Positions 51,683 to 60,659 of a DNA stretch of 64,000 nt are shown in pieces (positions within the stretch are counted from its first letter, which is position 1; each line of letters opens with the position of its first letter). The notes beneath the pieces were generated by a model that searched no databases, was not told the DNA's origin, and saw only the letters and a program-made list of their open reading frames with translations. This DNA comes from Bacillota bacterium (GTDB lineage: Bacteria; Bacillota; Clostridia; Lachnospirales; Lachnospiraceae): contig JAEWCQ010000042.1 of assembly GCA_023390555.1 (NCBI GenBank), positions 1 to 64,000 on the forward strand. Reading direction: 5' to 3'. The position numbers and the translations under genes were made by a program.

Positions 51683-53092
51683 TTATCTCAAATCTTCCCC
51701 ATTCGTCGCAATCACCTTTTGATACCAACGAAAGGAATCTTTTTTTCGTCTTTCCAATGTTCCATTTCCATCGTCATCTCTATCCACATAAATCAGCCCA
51801 TACCGTTTTTTCATCTCTCCGGTTCCTGCTGACACAAGATCAATACATCCCCAAACGGTATAGCCCATCAAATCTACACGATCCTCTTCCACTGCAAGCT
51901 TCATCTGCTCGATATGCTTTCTGATATATGCAATCCGATACGCATCATGAATGTTGCCATCCAGTGAAATTTCATCCACAGCACCCAACCCATTTTCTAC
52001 AACAAATAACGGGATCTCATATCGACTGTAAAGCTGATTCAATGCAATCCTTAATCCAACCGGATCAATTGTCCAGCCCCAGTCAGAGGTCTCAAGATAG
52101 GGATTTTTGATGGCATTCATCATGTTACCCGGTGTCACATCTTTTCCCATCAATGCAGAAACCACATTCGAATTATAGTAACTAAATCCGATAAAATCCA
52201 CGGTACCCCGTTTCAGAGTGGCTTCATCTTCTTTTGTCATTACATACGGAATCTGTTTTCGTTCAAAATAGCCCTTTATTTTGTCAGAGAAGTGCCCTTT
52301 CACCTGAACATCCGGGAACATCAGATGCTTATCCATCGCCTCAAGTGCTTCCAATTGATCCTGTGGTCTGCATGTTTCTGCATAAATTGTTGGATACAGC
52401 ATCATCATTCCGATCTGCATTTCCGGATGGATGCTATGTCCCAATTCAACCGCTCTGGCACTTGCCAGGAGCAAATTTTGCGCCGCAACATACATATCCC
52501 GTATCGCATCTTCTTCTAAGTCTACCCCAATGGACATTTTGGCACTTAGAAGTACAACATTAATCTCGTTAAACGTCATCCAATATTTCACTTTATCTTT
52601 GTATCGATTAAAAATAACTTCGCAATAATTCAAATAAAAATCTATCACTTTTCGATTCGTAAAGCTTCCATATTCTTTAACCAGATGATAGGGAACTTCA
52701 TAGTGCGATATCGTAACAACGGGCTCTATTCCATATTTTCTGCATTCATCAAACAGGGCATCATAGAATTGCAATCCGGCTTCATTTGGCTCTGCTTCAT
52801 CTCCCTTCGGAAAGATTCTTGTCCAATTGATACTCGTACGAAAACATTGAAACCCAAGCTCTGCAAACAGCTTGACATCTTCTTTGTAGCGTTTATAAAA
52901 TTCAATCCCCGTATGACTTGGATAATACTTGTCTGACACAATCCCATCTGTTAATTCTCTCTTTTTATCACGCGTGCCGCTGGTCATGCAGTCTGCAATA
53001 CTCAATCCTTTTCCATCCACATTGTATCCACCTTCACATTGATTTGCCGCTACTGCACCGCCCCATAAAAATGAGTCCTTAAATGCTCCCAT
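51683..53092 (-). CDS. 6-phospho-beta-glucosidase (GH1)
   Basis: 469-residue cytoplasmic GH1 enzyme. The acid/base is in TFNEIN, the nucleophile in VVENGLG, the phosphate-binding loop in GTGEMKKRYGLIYVD. The subsite -1 His is kept (VVTISHYEVP). The start at 53092 (second of two ATG) follows AGAGGAG. It cleaves phosphorylated aryl- or cello-type beta-glucosides to glucose-6-phosphate and an aglycone or sugar. It follows the EIIBC gene of the LicT operon. Confidence 0.92.
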   Translation of the reverse strand: MGAFKDSFLWGGAVAANQCEGGYNVDGKGLSIADCMTSGTRDKKRELTDGIVSDKYYPSHTGIEFYKRYKEDVKLFAELGFQCFRTSINWTRIFPKGDEAEPNEAGLQFYDALFDECRKYGIEPVVTISHYEVPYHLVKEYGSFTNRKVIDFYLNYCEVIFNRYKDKVKYWMTFNEINVVLLSAKMSIGVDLEEDAIRDMYVAAQNLLLASARAVELGHSIHPEMQIGMMMLYPTIYAETCRPQDQLEALEAMDKHLMFPDVQVKGHFSDKIKGYFERKQIPYVMTKEDEATLKRGTVDFIGFSYYNSNVVSALMGKDVTPGNMMNAIKNPYLETSDWGWTIDPVGLRIALNQLYSRYEIPLFVVENGLGAVDEISLDGNIHDAYRIAYIRKHIEQMKLAVEEDRVDLMGYTVWGCIDLVSAGTGEMKKRYGLIYVDRDDDGNGTLERRKKDSFRWYQKVIATNGEDLR

Positions 53093-53220
53093 CATCTGCT
53101 CCTCTCGCTTCATAGCTTTCATCCAATGATTCATAGTTCTTAGTATTTTCACCTTATAAAACTATTTTTTCGAATTACTGTAAAATAAGGGGGAGATTTA
53201 TCACTCCCCCATCCTCATAT

Positions 53221-54591
53221 CTAATTGCTTCTCACTTTTCGTTTGTCCAAAATTACGGTTACAATAAACCCTACCGCAATGGAAACCAGGATTGCAATAC
53301 AGTACCAGAGTATCTGCGGTATTGAAAGCCATGCTCCAAATGCAAGAATTCCAGAGAAAGCAAACTGTGTTGCAGCAACATCAAAGATACCACAAACCAA
53401 ACCACCTGCTGCTCCACCAATAATAAGTGACAAAATGTATTTTTTGTTTTTCAAAACGACACCGTAAAGTCCCGGTTCCGTAATTCCCGATAGAATATTA
53501 ACAAAGGCAGCAGAACCTGCAGTTGCTTTTAATTCCTTGTCTTTTGAGCAAATCAAAACCGCCAGACATACACCGAATAATGCGTAATTACCCATACCAC
53601 CAACAGCTAAACCGTATTCATAGCCCTGTGTCGCAAGGATTGACAACATAATAGGGGTAACTGCCCAGTGCAGACCCAGCATAATAACAATAATAAAGAA
53701 CGCTCCAAAAACAACATCAGCCAATATTCTAAATTGAAACAGTGCATTATATGCAACTGTGATACCATTGGCCATCAAGCCTCCAATAGGGCCAAATACC
53801 ATAATTGTCAGCGGCACAAATAAACTCAGACAAATCAACGGTACCAGGATAAATTGTGTTACCTGCGGTAATTTTTTCTTAAGCCATCTTTCTACATGAC
53901 TCATACAGAATACAGCCAGTAAAATTGGAATAAATGAAGATGCAAAGTTAAATGCAGTAATTTCAATGTGAAACATTTTAATTTTTTCACCGGTGACCAG
54001 CAGGTTTGCAAGATTCGGATACATTAACGAAGCACCCAAAACCGCTGCAACATACTGATTACATTTGAAATGCTTTGCGGCCGTAAACGATAATAGAATC
54101 GGGAAAAAATAAATCAGCGAATAGGATATGGCATAAAATGCCTGATAGGTTACACTATCCGTACTCATGATTCCGAATTTTGCAAGAAGAGCAATAATAC
54201 CGCCCACAATACCTGCTGTTGCAAATATCGGTATATAAGGAGAAAACACCGATGACATCATTCTGGTAAAACGATCCATTACGCTTATTTTTTCATCTGT
54301 TTTTTCTTCCGCATCATCGTCCGGAACCTCGCCGGAGCCATCAACGCCCGTCATTTCAATCAGTTCAGCATACACCTGCGCTACTTCCGTGCCTATCAGA
54401 ACCTGATAGGTCCCTGCTGCAACCCTTGTCCCCAAAACTCCCTCAATTTTCTCCAATGCCGATTTGTCAACCTTGCTGTTTGCTGACAGCGAAAACCTTA
54501 ATCTCGTTGCACAATGAGTGACACTATTAATGTTTTCTTTTCCTCCAAGAGCCTCGACAATCCCACTTACCATAGTCTTGTAGTCTTTCAT
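53221..54591 (-). CDS. PTS beta-glucoside-type EIIBC
   Basis: 456-residue permease of the glucose-glucoside family. The IIB domain (1-85) has its active Cys in NSVTHCATRLRF. The IIC domain of about ten helices follows, including GITEPGLYGVVLKNKK with the conserved substrate-site motif. The EIIA domain is a separate gene upstream. The start is at 54591 with GGAGGAAG ahead. Confidence 0.92.
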   Translation of the reverse strand: MKDYKTMVSGIVEALGGKENINSVTHCATRLRFSLSANSKVDKSALEKIEGVLGTRVAAGTYQVLIGTEVAQVYAELIEMTGVDGSGEVPDDDAEEKTDEKISVMDRFTRMMSSVFSPYIPIFATAGIVGGIIALLAKFGIMSTDSVTYQAFYAISYSLIYFFPILLSFTAAKHFKCNQYVAAVLGASLMYPNLANLLVTGEKIKMFHIEITAFNFASSFIPILLAVFCMSHVERWLKKKLPQVTQFILVPLICLSLFVPLTIMVFGPIGGLMANGITVAYNALFQFRILADVVFGAFFIIVIMLGLHWAVTPIMLSILATQGYEYGLAVGGMGNYALFGVCLAVLICSKDKELKATAGSAAFVNILSGITEPGLYGVVLKNKKYILSLIIGGAAGGLVCGIFDVAATQFAFSGILAFGAWLSIPQILWYCIAILVSIAVGFIVTVILDKRKVRSN

Positions 54592-54656
54592 AAGAAACTT
54601 CCTCCATACATAATTTATTACCACATCAATTTGATGGTAATTTCACATTTCACGCA

Positions 54657-55154
54657 TTAACCAATTTCAATCACTTTATCCATTTCATTCACCGAAATAC
54701 CAACCTTCGGCTCTATCCTATTGTAGTCACTGGAGTTCGTTACAATAATCATGGTTACGGTATCATAACCACTTTGCCTTATTTTTTCTCCATCAAATGT
54801 GACCATCCTCTGTCCGGCTCTGATTTTCTCTCCTGGATTCACAAATTTCTTAAAATATTCTCCGTTTAATTCAACCGTATCAATGCCAATGTGTACAAGT
54901 ACCTCAAGACCTTCCTCTGTTGTAATTGCAATTGCATGGGATGACTTTGCCGCCACAGTAACCGTCCCTGAAACAGGAGCATAAAACGTATTATCTTCCG
55001 GTTTAATTGCCACTCCTTTTCCTAACATTTCCTGGGAGAACATATCATCATTGACCTCAGACAAAGGAATTACTGTTCCTTTAACCGGTGCATAAATGCA
55101 ATTTTTTTCCGGTTCTATCTCAAATTCTTTCGATTTCTTTAAAAACTCAAACAT
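54657..55154 (-). CDS. PTS glucose-type EIIA
   Basis: 165-residue phosphocarrier of the Crr/IIA-Glc type. The phosphorylated His is in VLVHIGIDTVELNG and a second His sits in SSHAIAI. It supplies phosphate to the EIIBC downstream. Start ATG at 55154 after AAAGGAAG, overlapping the end of the LicT gene by eight bases. Confidence 0.92.
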   Translation of the reverse strand: MFEFLKKSKEFEIEPEKNCIYAPVKGTVIPLSEVNDDMFSQEMLGKGVAIKPEDNTFYAPVSGTVTVAAKSSHAIAITTEEGLEVLVHIGIDTVELNGEYFKKFVNPGEKIRAGQRMVTFDGEKIRQSGYDTVTMIIVTNSSDYNRIEPKVGISVNEMDKVIEIG

Positions 55155-56016
55155 TTTTTTTCTTCCTTTCAATTTTTTTTCGCTTCCGTACGCGCGAAAT
55201 GTTGACGATCATGTAGGAGAGTTCATCCTCATCCAACTCATATTGAAAATGATCTTTGATATGGTCAGCAACCTTTTTACTGCATGCCGCTTCTTCCGGA
55301 TAGGACTCAAAAATAAACTGATTGAATACATCTGAACTTGTATGAGCGTGCTTATTGTTCACTACATTATTTGCAATAAACTGAAGATGTGACACTAATC
55401 TACGGTAATTAATATCTTTATCATTAAATTGAATTGCAAAGTATTCTTCAATGATATGAATTGTTTCTTTTACTAAATTTGTAATTTCCATTGTAGTGTT
55501 CATCTCTGTGTTTGCCTCTGCATTCACCATATGGAATGCTATGAATCCGGCTTCATCCTCGCCAAGATCAACATCAAGCTTTTTGCGAATTTGCATAATC
55601 GCATATTTGCCGATCTCGAACTCTTTTGGGTAAAAGCTTTTGATCTCATTCAGCATGGGATTTGCTACTTGAATTCCCTTCGACCATCTGAAAATTGCAT
55701 AATTCACATGGTCTGTTAACGTAACATACAGATTGGGATTCAGTTCTGTTTTTAATTTTTTCCTGGCAAAATCAATAATCTTATCGCATACCTGAAACTG
55801 ATTATCCGGTATATTCTTTAATAATCCAGAGAGTTCATCAAGCGTTTTTCCATTTTTAAGGCGATAAATCTTTTCGATCTGACCAGTTGGAATCATATCT
55901 CCAATATTCTTTTTATAGCCAACACCTACACCTTTCACAATAACCTCTTCATCATCTTCCGCATCTTCATTTGCTGCGACGACATAGTTATTGTTTATTA
56001 ATTTTGAAATAACCAT
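55147..56016 (-). CDS. BglG/LicT family transcriptional antiterminator
   Basis: 289-residue RNA-binding regulator. N-terminal CAT domain (about 1-55: INNNYVVAANEDAEDDEEVI and VKGVGVGYKKNIGDMI) and two PRD domains with phosphorylatable His in LTDHVNYAI, FHMVNA, SHLQFIA and NKHAHTS. It binds the RAT sequence in its own leader and stops formation of the terminator when beta-glucoside is present. It is the first gene of the operon. Confidence 0.93.
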   Translation of the reverse strand: MVISKLINNNYVVAANEDAEDDEEVIVKGVGVGYKKNIGDMIPTGQIEKIYRLKNGKTLDELSGLLKNIPDNQFQVCDKIIDFARKKLKTELNPNLYVTLTDHVNYAIFRWSKGIQVANPMLNEIKSFYPKEFEIGKYAIMQIRKKLDVDLGEDEAGFIAFHMVNAEANTEMNTTMEITNLVKETIHIIEEYFAIQFNDKDINYRRLVSHLQFIANNVVNNKHAHTSSDVFNQFIFESYPEEAACSKKVADHIKDHFQYELDEDELSYMIVNISRVRKRKKIERKKKNV

Positions 56017-56053
56017 TTGATAACCACCTTTCTTTAAAACTCGTAAAAAAGCA

Positions 56054-56105
56054 TAAAAAAAACCAAATATAAAATATGCCTAATACGCATTATCTTATAT
56101 TTGGT
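56054..56105 (-). terminator. Terminator controlled by LicT
   Basis: On the minus strand ACCAAATATAAG pairs with TTATATTTGGT, followed by eight T. The first bases overlap the 3' end of the RAT at 56103-56132. Confidence 0.85.
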
Positions 56106-56132
56106 ATTGCCTGATTTAACAGTTACAAGCCC
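56103..56132 (-). promoter_or_regulatory. RAT (ribonucleic antiterminator) of the LicT operon
   Basis: On the minus strand GGGCTTGTAACTG-TTAAAT-CAGGCAATACC matches the BglG/LicT-type antiterminator consensus (GGATTGTTACTG, loop, CAGGCAAAACC). It overlaps the terminator, as expected. Confidence 0.88.
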
Positions 56133-56152
56133 TTAAATTGGATTATGTGAAT

Positions 56153-56181
56153 ATAATAGCATCCAAATCCATAAAATGCAA
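56153..56181 (-). promoter_or_regulatory. Promoter of the LicT operon
   Basis: TTGCAT (56176-56181), 17-base spacer, TATTAT (56153-56158) on the minus strand, about 20 bases upstream of the RAT. The rest of the gap to 56485 is AT-rich; nothing else could be supported. Confidence 0.55.
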
Positions 56182-56485
56182 AGGCCAAAATTAACAAAAT
56201 GCAATCATTGTTTTTGTGCAATCCGCATAATTTTATCATTTTATCTGCTATCTCATTCTTTCATAATAGCATGAATATTATTTACCTTCCTAAAATGTTC
56301 TATTCTTTTTCACCAAATGCAGATTTTTCCATAAATTTGGTTCCAGACATTCCTGTAAGATATCATTTTCCATAAACAGGAAAAAATACACAGAATCATC
56401 ACTTAAACAACAGATTCACATGTTAGATTGAAAGAAATGAACTTACAAACCAAATCATTAAAAAACAGACAAAGGAGGAACATTC

Positions 56486-57109
56486 ATGATTGAGGGAATA
56501 AACGCGTCTTCACTGCAATTCACAAATACTTCCCAGATAAAAGTTGCCACAAATACGACTGCGGACGCTACAAGCGATTCCACCACCGCAACTTCTACAA
56601 AGACCACCACAGATTCCAATGAAAATGTCAGCACGTCGATTCAGGGTGACACTGTGAGCATTTCACAAAAGGCCCTGAAGACCTATGCTGCTTTTTCATC
56701 AAATTCCGTGACTAACGGCGGGACCGGCGTCTCAGAAGAAACCGCTACAGACACCACCGCTGCTGCTTTAGCCAGTGCTGCAAACGGGATAGGAATCACA
56801 GATTACACCACAGAAAAGAATGCGCAGCAGGCATCTGCCACTGCCGTTTCCGCTTCTTCCGGTACATCCGCTTCCTCCGGAAGTTCATCCGGAACGTCCA
56901 GCAGTACCAGTACGCTCTCTTCCTATTCAGAATCGCAGCTGGAACAAATGCTGAATGATGGCGACATCTCACAGGCAGACTATAATGCAGAATTAGCCAG
57001 AAGGCAGGCCGAAGAAGCTTCTGCTCAGAGTTCCGGTGATTCCCAGTCATTGAATGTAACTGATCCGGACAGCAGCCAGTCGGACCAGACAATCGATGAA
57101 ACTGTATAG
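56486..57109 (+). CDS. Ser/Thr/Ala-rich low-complexity protein, function unknown
   Basis: Not recognised. 207 residues, rich in Ser, Thr and Ala, without signal peptide or transmembrane helix and without Cys. A segment QGDTVSISQKALKTYA (about residues 53-68) resembles the DxVxIS-x-A motif found in several flagellar and surface-related proteins. The C-terminal part has a short ordered unit SESQLEQMLNDGDISQADYN resembling SHOCT-like helices. It starts after AAAGGAGG and ends at its own terminator. It is similar in style to the Ser-rich protein at 15824-16336. Confidence 0.62.
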   Translation: MIEGINASSLQFTNTSQIKVATNTTADATSDSTTATSTKTTTDSNENVSTSIQGDTVSISQKALKTYAAFSSNSVTNGGTGVSEETATDTTAAALASAANGIGITDYTTEKNAQQASATAVSASSGTSASSGSSSGTSSSTSTLSSYSESQLEQMLNDGDISQADYNAELARRQAEEASAQSSGDSQSLNVTDPDSSQSDQTIDETV

Positions 57110-57150
57110 AAAAAAGCGGATGCCATAATTGTGCATCTGCTTTTTTTCGC
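57110..57150 (+). terminator. Intrinsic terminator after the Ser/Thr-rich gene
   Basis: AGCGGATGC pairs with GCATCTGCT, followed by TTTTTTT. Confidence 0.8.
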
Positions 57151-57252
57151 ATACACCCTTTGGATCCCTGTAACACCTTTTTAATTTTGACCATTGCTTT
57201 CCGTTCTTAAGGAATGGTACAATTTAAAAAAAGAGACAGGGGTTATTAATTT

Positions 57253-57912
57253 ATGAAAAAAAAGTGTGTAATTTTATTTCTTGTATTAACAGTGTTTTTT
57301 AGCGGATGCGGCAATTCCTCAAAAGCCAATACGGTTTCCTCAAATTCAGAAACTATAGAAACTGAGCAATCGGCGACAGAAAGTGAAACAATTTTATTGT
57401 CTGAAACTGAATCTGAAAATACGGAAATACAAGAGCGAATAGGATCTCAAAATAGTCCTATCCCTTTCGGCGAAAGCTATACATATACTTTTGGAATTCC
57501 GTCCACAGCAGACATTGATAACCTTTTCTATGGTACTGCAACAATAAAAATTGACAGTGTCTCTGACGATTACATCATTGTTAATGTCAATTATGATTCC
57601 TGTACTGGAAGCGTGCCATTATCAATTGGGCAATCTATCTATAACGGTTCTTATTTCGTCCCTGTTTCCGACAATTATCAGCAGATAGTCACCCCTGAAA
57701 GCTGCATTTATACCAGTTTAAGCACAAAAATGTATGATGCTCTCTACCCAGGTGGAAACAGCAACGTTTATATCGAACGACAATCAGCGAAATACTTAAC
57801 GCTAAATTATAATGTTTATGAAAGTCATGATACCATAAATCAACCTGATTTTATTTCAAATGAAGGTGACGAACAACTTAACTCCTACACAACATGGTTT
57901 TTCTTGGAATAA
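57253..57912 (+). CDS. Lipoprotein, function unknown
   Basis: 219 residues. The lipoprotein signal ends in VFFSGC (lipidated Cys at residue 19), then a Ser/Glu/Thr linker to about residue 75. A beta-rich domain without recognised family follows, including SYTYTFGIPS and DDYIIVNVNYDSC. It is encoded alone, next to the BceRS-like genes but on the other strand. A role at the outer face of the membrane is all that can be said. Confidence 0.72.
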   Translation: MKKKCVILFLVLTVFFSGCGNSSKANTVSSNSETIETEQSATESETILLSETESENTEIQERIGSQNSPIPFGESYTYTFGIPSTADIDNLFYGTATIKIDSVSDDYIIVNVNYDSCTGSVPLSIGQSIYNGSYFVPVSDNYQQIVTPESCIYTSLSTKMYDALYPGGNSNVYIERQSAKYLTLNYNVYESHDTINQPDFISNEGDEQLNSYTTWFFLE

Positions 57913-57965
57913 AATGCCTAAAATTTGAGCAGTGCGCAAACTCATGATACCTGTCTGTTCCGCTC

Positions 57966-58961
57966 CTATTCCTGCTGCCGTTCTTCCATAGCCAGATATA
58001 TGTATACACGGGTTCCCTTCCCAACTTCCGATTCAATCATAATATTATGGGAAAGCTTCTTTAAGATCCTGCTGCACAGATACAGTCCGATTCCGGTGGA
58101 ACGCTTGTCTGTGTGACCATTATAGCCCGTATAGCCTCTTTCGCAGACACGCGGCAGATCTTCGGCACGAATGCCGATTCCGGTATCTTCAATCACAAGA
58201 ACACTGTCTTCATCCGGTTTCATGTAGATAGACACACTTCCGCCTGAGGTGTATTTGACAGCATTGGATAAGATCTGTTCCACAACAAATTCGAGCCACT
58301 TTTCATCCGTCAGAACTGTTGCATGCAAGGGTTCAAAATTCAGGCTGATTTTCCTACGGACGAAGAGCTTTGCATACTTTCGAACTGCCTCTTTTACAAT
58401 CTCGTCGAGTTCGTAGTGCTTAATCAGGAAATCAGTCGTATCCGAATCCAGACGCAGATATTGCAGTGCCATTTCCACATACTGTTCAATCCGGAACAGT
58501 TCATCCGACAACTCTCTGTTGTGTGGCGTATCTTCCGCCTGTAACAGCAGACGCATGGCAGCAATCGGCGTCTTAATCTGATGTACCCACATTGTGTAAT
58601 ACTCCGTCATGTCGGTCTTCTTGCTCTCAGATACATTGATCTCCCTAACCTTATCCTCATGCACCAGGTGAATCAATTCCTGATAGTCTGCCTCCAGCTG
58701 ATCCTGCGGAACTTCCAAAGTATCCAGTGATATCCGGATGACTGACTGTAACTTGACGAGACTTCTGTGCTTTTGGACGTAACGGATAAAATCGACTCCG
58801 CCGATTGCCAGCAGGAAAAAAATACAAAGCATTGCACCATATAACCATTCGCCAAACGGCACATCATTTAGAGAAATAATAACAATCATGATCGCAAGGC
58901 ATAACACATCTGCAGCGATCCATCTTACATTTTTTTTTAACCAATAGCCCAATAATCTCAT
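57966..58961 (-). CDS. BceS-like intramembrane-sensing histidine kinase
   Basis: 331-residue kinase. Two N-terminal helices (about 13-32 and 41-58) are joined by only about eight residues, the hallmark of intramembrane-sensing kinases that take their signal from a BceAB transporter. The phosphorylated His lies in MWVHQIKTPIAAM. ATP-binding boxes are present (LSNAVKYT, IEDTGIGI, GYTGYNGHTDKRSTGIGL). It overlaps the response-regulator gene by four bases. No transporter gene adjoins it; the BceAB-like pair at 37425-40191 is a plausible partner. Confidence 0.9.
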   Translation of the reverse strand: MRLLGYWLKKNVRWIAADVLCLAIMIVIISLNDVPFGEWLYGAMLCIFFLLAIGGVDFIRYVQKHRSLVKLQSVIRISLDTLEVPQDQLEADYQELIHLVHEDKVREINVSESKKTDMTEYYTMWVHQIKTPIAAMRLLLQAEDTPHNRELSDELFRIEQYVEMALQYLRLDSDTTDFLIKHYELDEIVKEAVRKYAKLFVRRKISLNFEPLHATVLTDEKWLEFVVEQILSNAVKYTSGGSVSIYMKPDEDSVLVIEDTGIGIRAEDLPRVCERGYTGYNGHTDKRSTGIGLYLCSRILKKLSHNIMIESEVGKGTRVYIYLAMEERQQE

Positions 58962-59629
58962 TCCAGCCGGTACCCGATTCCTTTCTTAGTCATAATAAAA
59001 TTGCACAGTCCGATTGCTTCCAGTTTCTTACGGAGGCGGTTCATGTTGACAGATAAGGTATTTTCATCAACATAGCTGTCACTCTCCCAGAGCTTCGTCA
59101 TAAGCGTATCTCTGGAAACCACCTTTTCTTTATTTTCCATCAAAACCTGTAAGATCTTCAAGTCATTCTTCGTCAGTTCAATTTTCTCTTCCTGGTAGGT
59201 CAATGTTGCCTCGGTGAGGCTCAACATGGCTCCTTTGTGCTCCAATACAGAGCTTGTCCCGGTAAAATCATAGCTTCTGCGAAGCATGGCCTGAATCTTT
59301 ACCGTCAGTACATCCAGATCAAACGGCTTTGCAATAAAATCATCTGCCCCCATATTGACCGCCATGACGATATTCATGTTATCCGATGCGGAAGAGAGGA
59401 ATACAACAGGGATCTTTGATATCTTCCGTATCTCACCGCACCAGTGATAACCATTAAAAAATGGAAGCGTAATGTCCATTAGGACGAGCTGTGGGTCAAA
59501 AGATATGAATTCCTGCAGGACCTTCGAGAAATCTTTTACACATTGCACTTCATAATCCCACGACAGCAAGTGGTTCTTTATACTTCTGGCAATAATTTCA
59601 TCATCTTCTACTATAAATATCCGATACAT
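58958..59629 (-). CDS. BceR-like OmpR-family response regulator
   Basis: 223 residues: receiver domain with acidic pair EDDE, phosphorylated Asp in LVLMDITLP, Lys in AKPFD; C-terminal winged helix with DLKILQVLMENKEKVVSRDTL and ENTLSVNMNRLRKKL. The best start is ATG 59629 after AGGAGTGTTTG; two TTG codons lie just upstream. It probably binds TTACA-N4-TGTAA sites such as that at 40288-40303. Confidence 0.9.
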   Translation of the reverse strand: MYRIFIVEDDEIIARSIKNHLLSWDYEVQCVKDFSKVLQEFISFDPQLVLMDITLPFFNGYHWCGEIRKISKIPVVFLSSASDNMNIVMAVNMGADDFIAKPFDLDVLTVKIQAMLRRSYDFTGTSSVLEHKGAMLSLTEATLTYQEEKIELTKNDLKILQVLMENKEKVVSRDTLMTKLWESDSYVDENTLSVNMNRLRKKLEAIGLCNFIMTKKGIGYRLE

Positions 59630-59808
59630 CAACAAACACTCCTGTTCCTTTTCCTAATGCTTTTTCTTATTGTATAACAAAATAATATCTGGGAAAACCT
59701 TTTTTAAAATAAGGGCCTTCTTTCAAAGTTTTCTGCCTGCGATTTCATATTGACTTGATATTAAAATCCGTTACAATAGAATTACGACATACAAAGGAGG
59801 TACTTTCG

Positions 59809-60039
59809 ATGATTTGTCCAAAATGCGGAAGTAATCATATTGCAACGGATACCTTTACCGATACCGAAACGATCAGCAAAGTCAAAGGATTTGGCTGGAT
59901 TAAAGCATGTCTCGGTTTTTTGCTGTTCAATATTCCGGGGATTTTATGTGGACTGTGCGGAATGGGAAAAGGGAAAAACCGGACGAAAACATATACAAGG
60001 GTGGTTCATATATGTCAGGATTGCGGCAAACGTTTCTAG
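59809..60039 (+). CDS. Small zinc-ribbon membrane protein
   Basis: 76 residues with two Cys pairs, CPKCG at the N-terminus and CQDCGKRF at the C-terminus, which can form one zinc ribbon around a central hydrophobic segment (ACLGFLLFNIPGILCGLCGM). The start at 59809 has AAAGGAGGT ahead. The end overlaps the following DUF2085 gene by 28 bases, which indicates coupled translation. Function unknown. Confidence 0.75.
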   Translation: MICPKCGSNHIATDTFTDTETISKVKGFGWIKACLGFLLFNIPGILCGLCGMGKGKNRTKTYTRVVHICQDCGKRF

Positions 60040-60380
60040 AAATAATCCGGACAATTGGCAATTACAGTGGATGCCACCAGATACCGGAACGCAGTTTTTT
60101 TTATAGGGGAAAACAGTTTCCCGTCTGTGCCAGATGCACCGGAGTCTTTTTCGGTCAGTTGACCGCTGTCATTTTGCTTTTGTTTCGGAAAATTCTTCCA
60201 ATCAAAGTTGCTGCTCCGCTTCTGGGGCTGCTTGGCATTGACTGGGGAATCCAGGAAACCGGAATCAAAGAGTCCACCAATCTACGCCGGCTGATTACCG
60301 GTTTTGCTGGTGGACTCGGTTTGTATTCCTTTTATTTTCAGGCGATACGTCGTATGATTCACTTTTTTCGGAATCCATGA
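60012..60380 (+). CDS. DUF2085 family small membrane protein
   Basis: 122 residues. The DUF2085 hallmark is visible: GCHQIPERSFFYRGKQFPVC followed by ARCTGVF, with Cys, His and Arg in conserved places, then two or three hydrophobic helices. The start at 60012 follows AGGGTGG inside the zinc-ribbon gene. Function unknown; metal binding at the membrane is plausible from the CH...CxxC pattern. Confidence 0.8.
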   Translation: MSGLRQTFLEIIRTIGNYSGCHQIPERSFFYRGKQFPVCARCTGVFFGQLTAVILLLFRKILPIKVAAPLLGLLGIDWGIQETGIKESTNLRRLITGFAGGLGLYSFYFQAIRRMIHFFRNP

Positions 60381-60412
60381 TTTATGGATTCCTTATTTTG
60401 TTTTTTCCGGTG
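60371..60412. terminator. Shared terminator of convergent genes
   Basis: GGAATCCAT pairs with ATGGATTCC, followed by TTATTTTGTTTTTT on the plus strand. The T-rich part covers the last codons of the minus-strand gene. Confidence 0.7.
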
Positions 60413-60659
60413 ATGACACGCCGTCCACCTTTACATTCGGCGGAAGATACTGGTATACATCCTGATAAGCTTCCATTTCTGATTCATTCATTGCCGTCCG
60501 GTTCATCAGTCCGGTACAGTCCATACCGGCTGCAGAATTTGCAAGATAGTCATAATCCTCTACTTTATTCGTGTGCAGTACACCGTGACGGCTTGTACGG
60601 TTTTCCTGTGCCCGATCCAGGTCTTCCGGGTTTTCCGGCTTTGCATTTATAATTCCCAT
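60393..60659 (-). CDS. Small polar protein, function unknown
   Basis: Not recognised. 88 residues, hydrophilic, no signal or membrane segment. It contains an NPEDLDRAQENRTSRHGVLH stretch and a Met-rich middle. The start at 60659 follows AGAGGGG; an upstream in-frame start lacks a ribosome site. It looks genuine by ribosome site and composition. Confidence 0.5.
   Translation of the reverse strand: MGIINAKPENPEDLDRAQENRTSRHGVLHTNKVEDYDYLANSAAGMDCTGLMNRTAMNESEMEAYQDVYQYLPPNVKVDGVSSPEKTK

Noticed and set aside
43400..53092. The two GH1 genes as a recent tandem duplication
   Set aside because: They differ throughout, including in the active-site loop, and belong to operons with different PTS and regulator families.
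54618..54640. TTACC...GGTAA inverted repeat between EIIA and EIIBC genes, resembling the PTS operators
   Set aside because: The spacer is 13 not 11, there is no promoter next to it and it lies between co-transcribed genes; most likely a chance stem.
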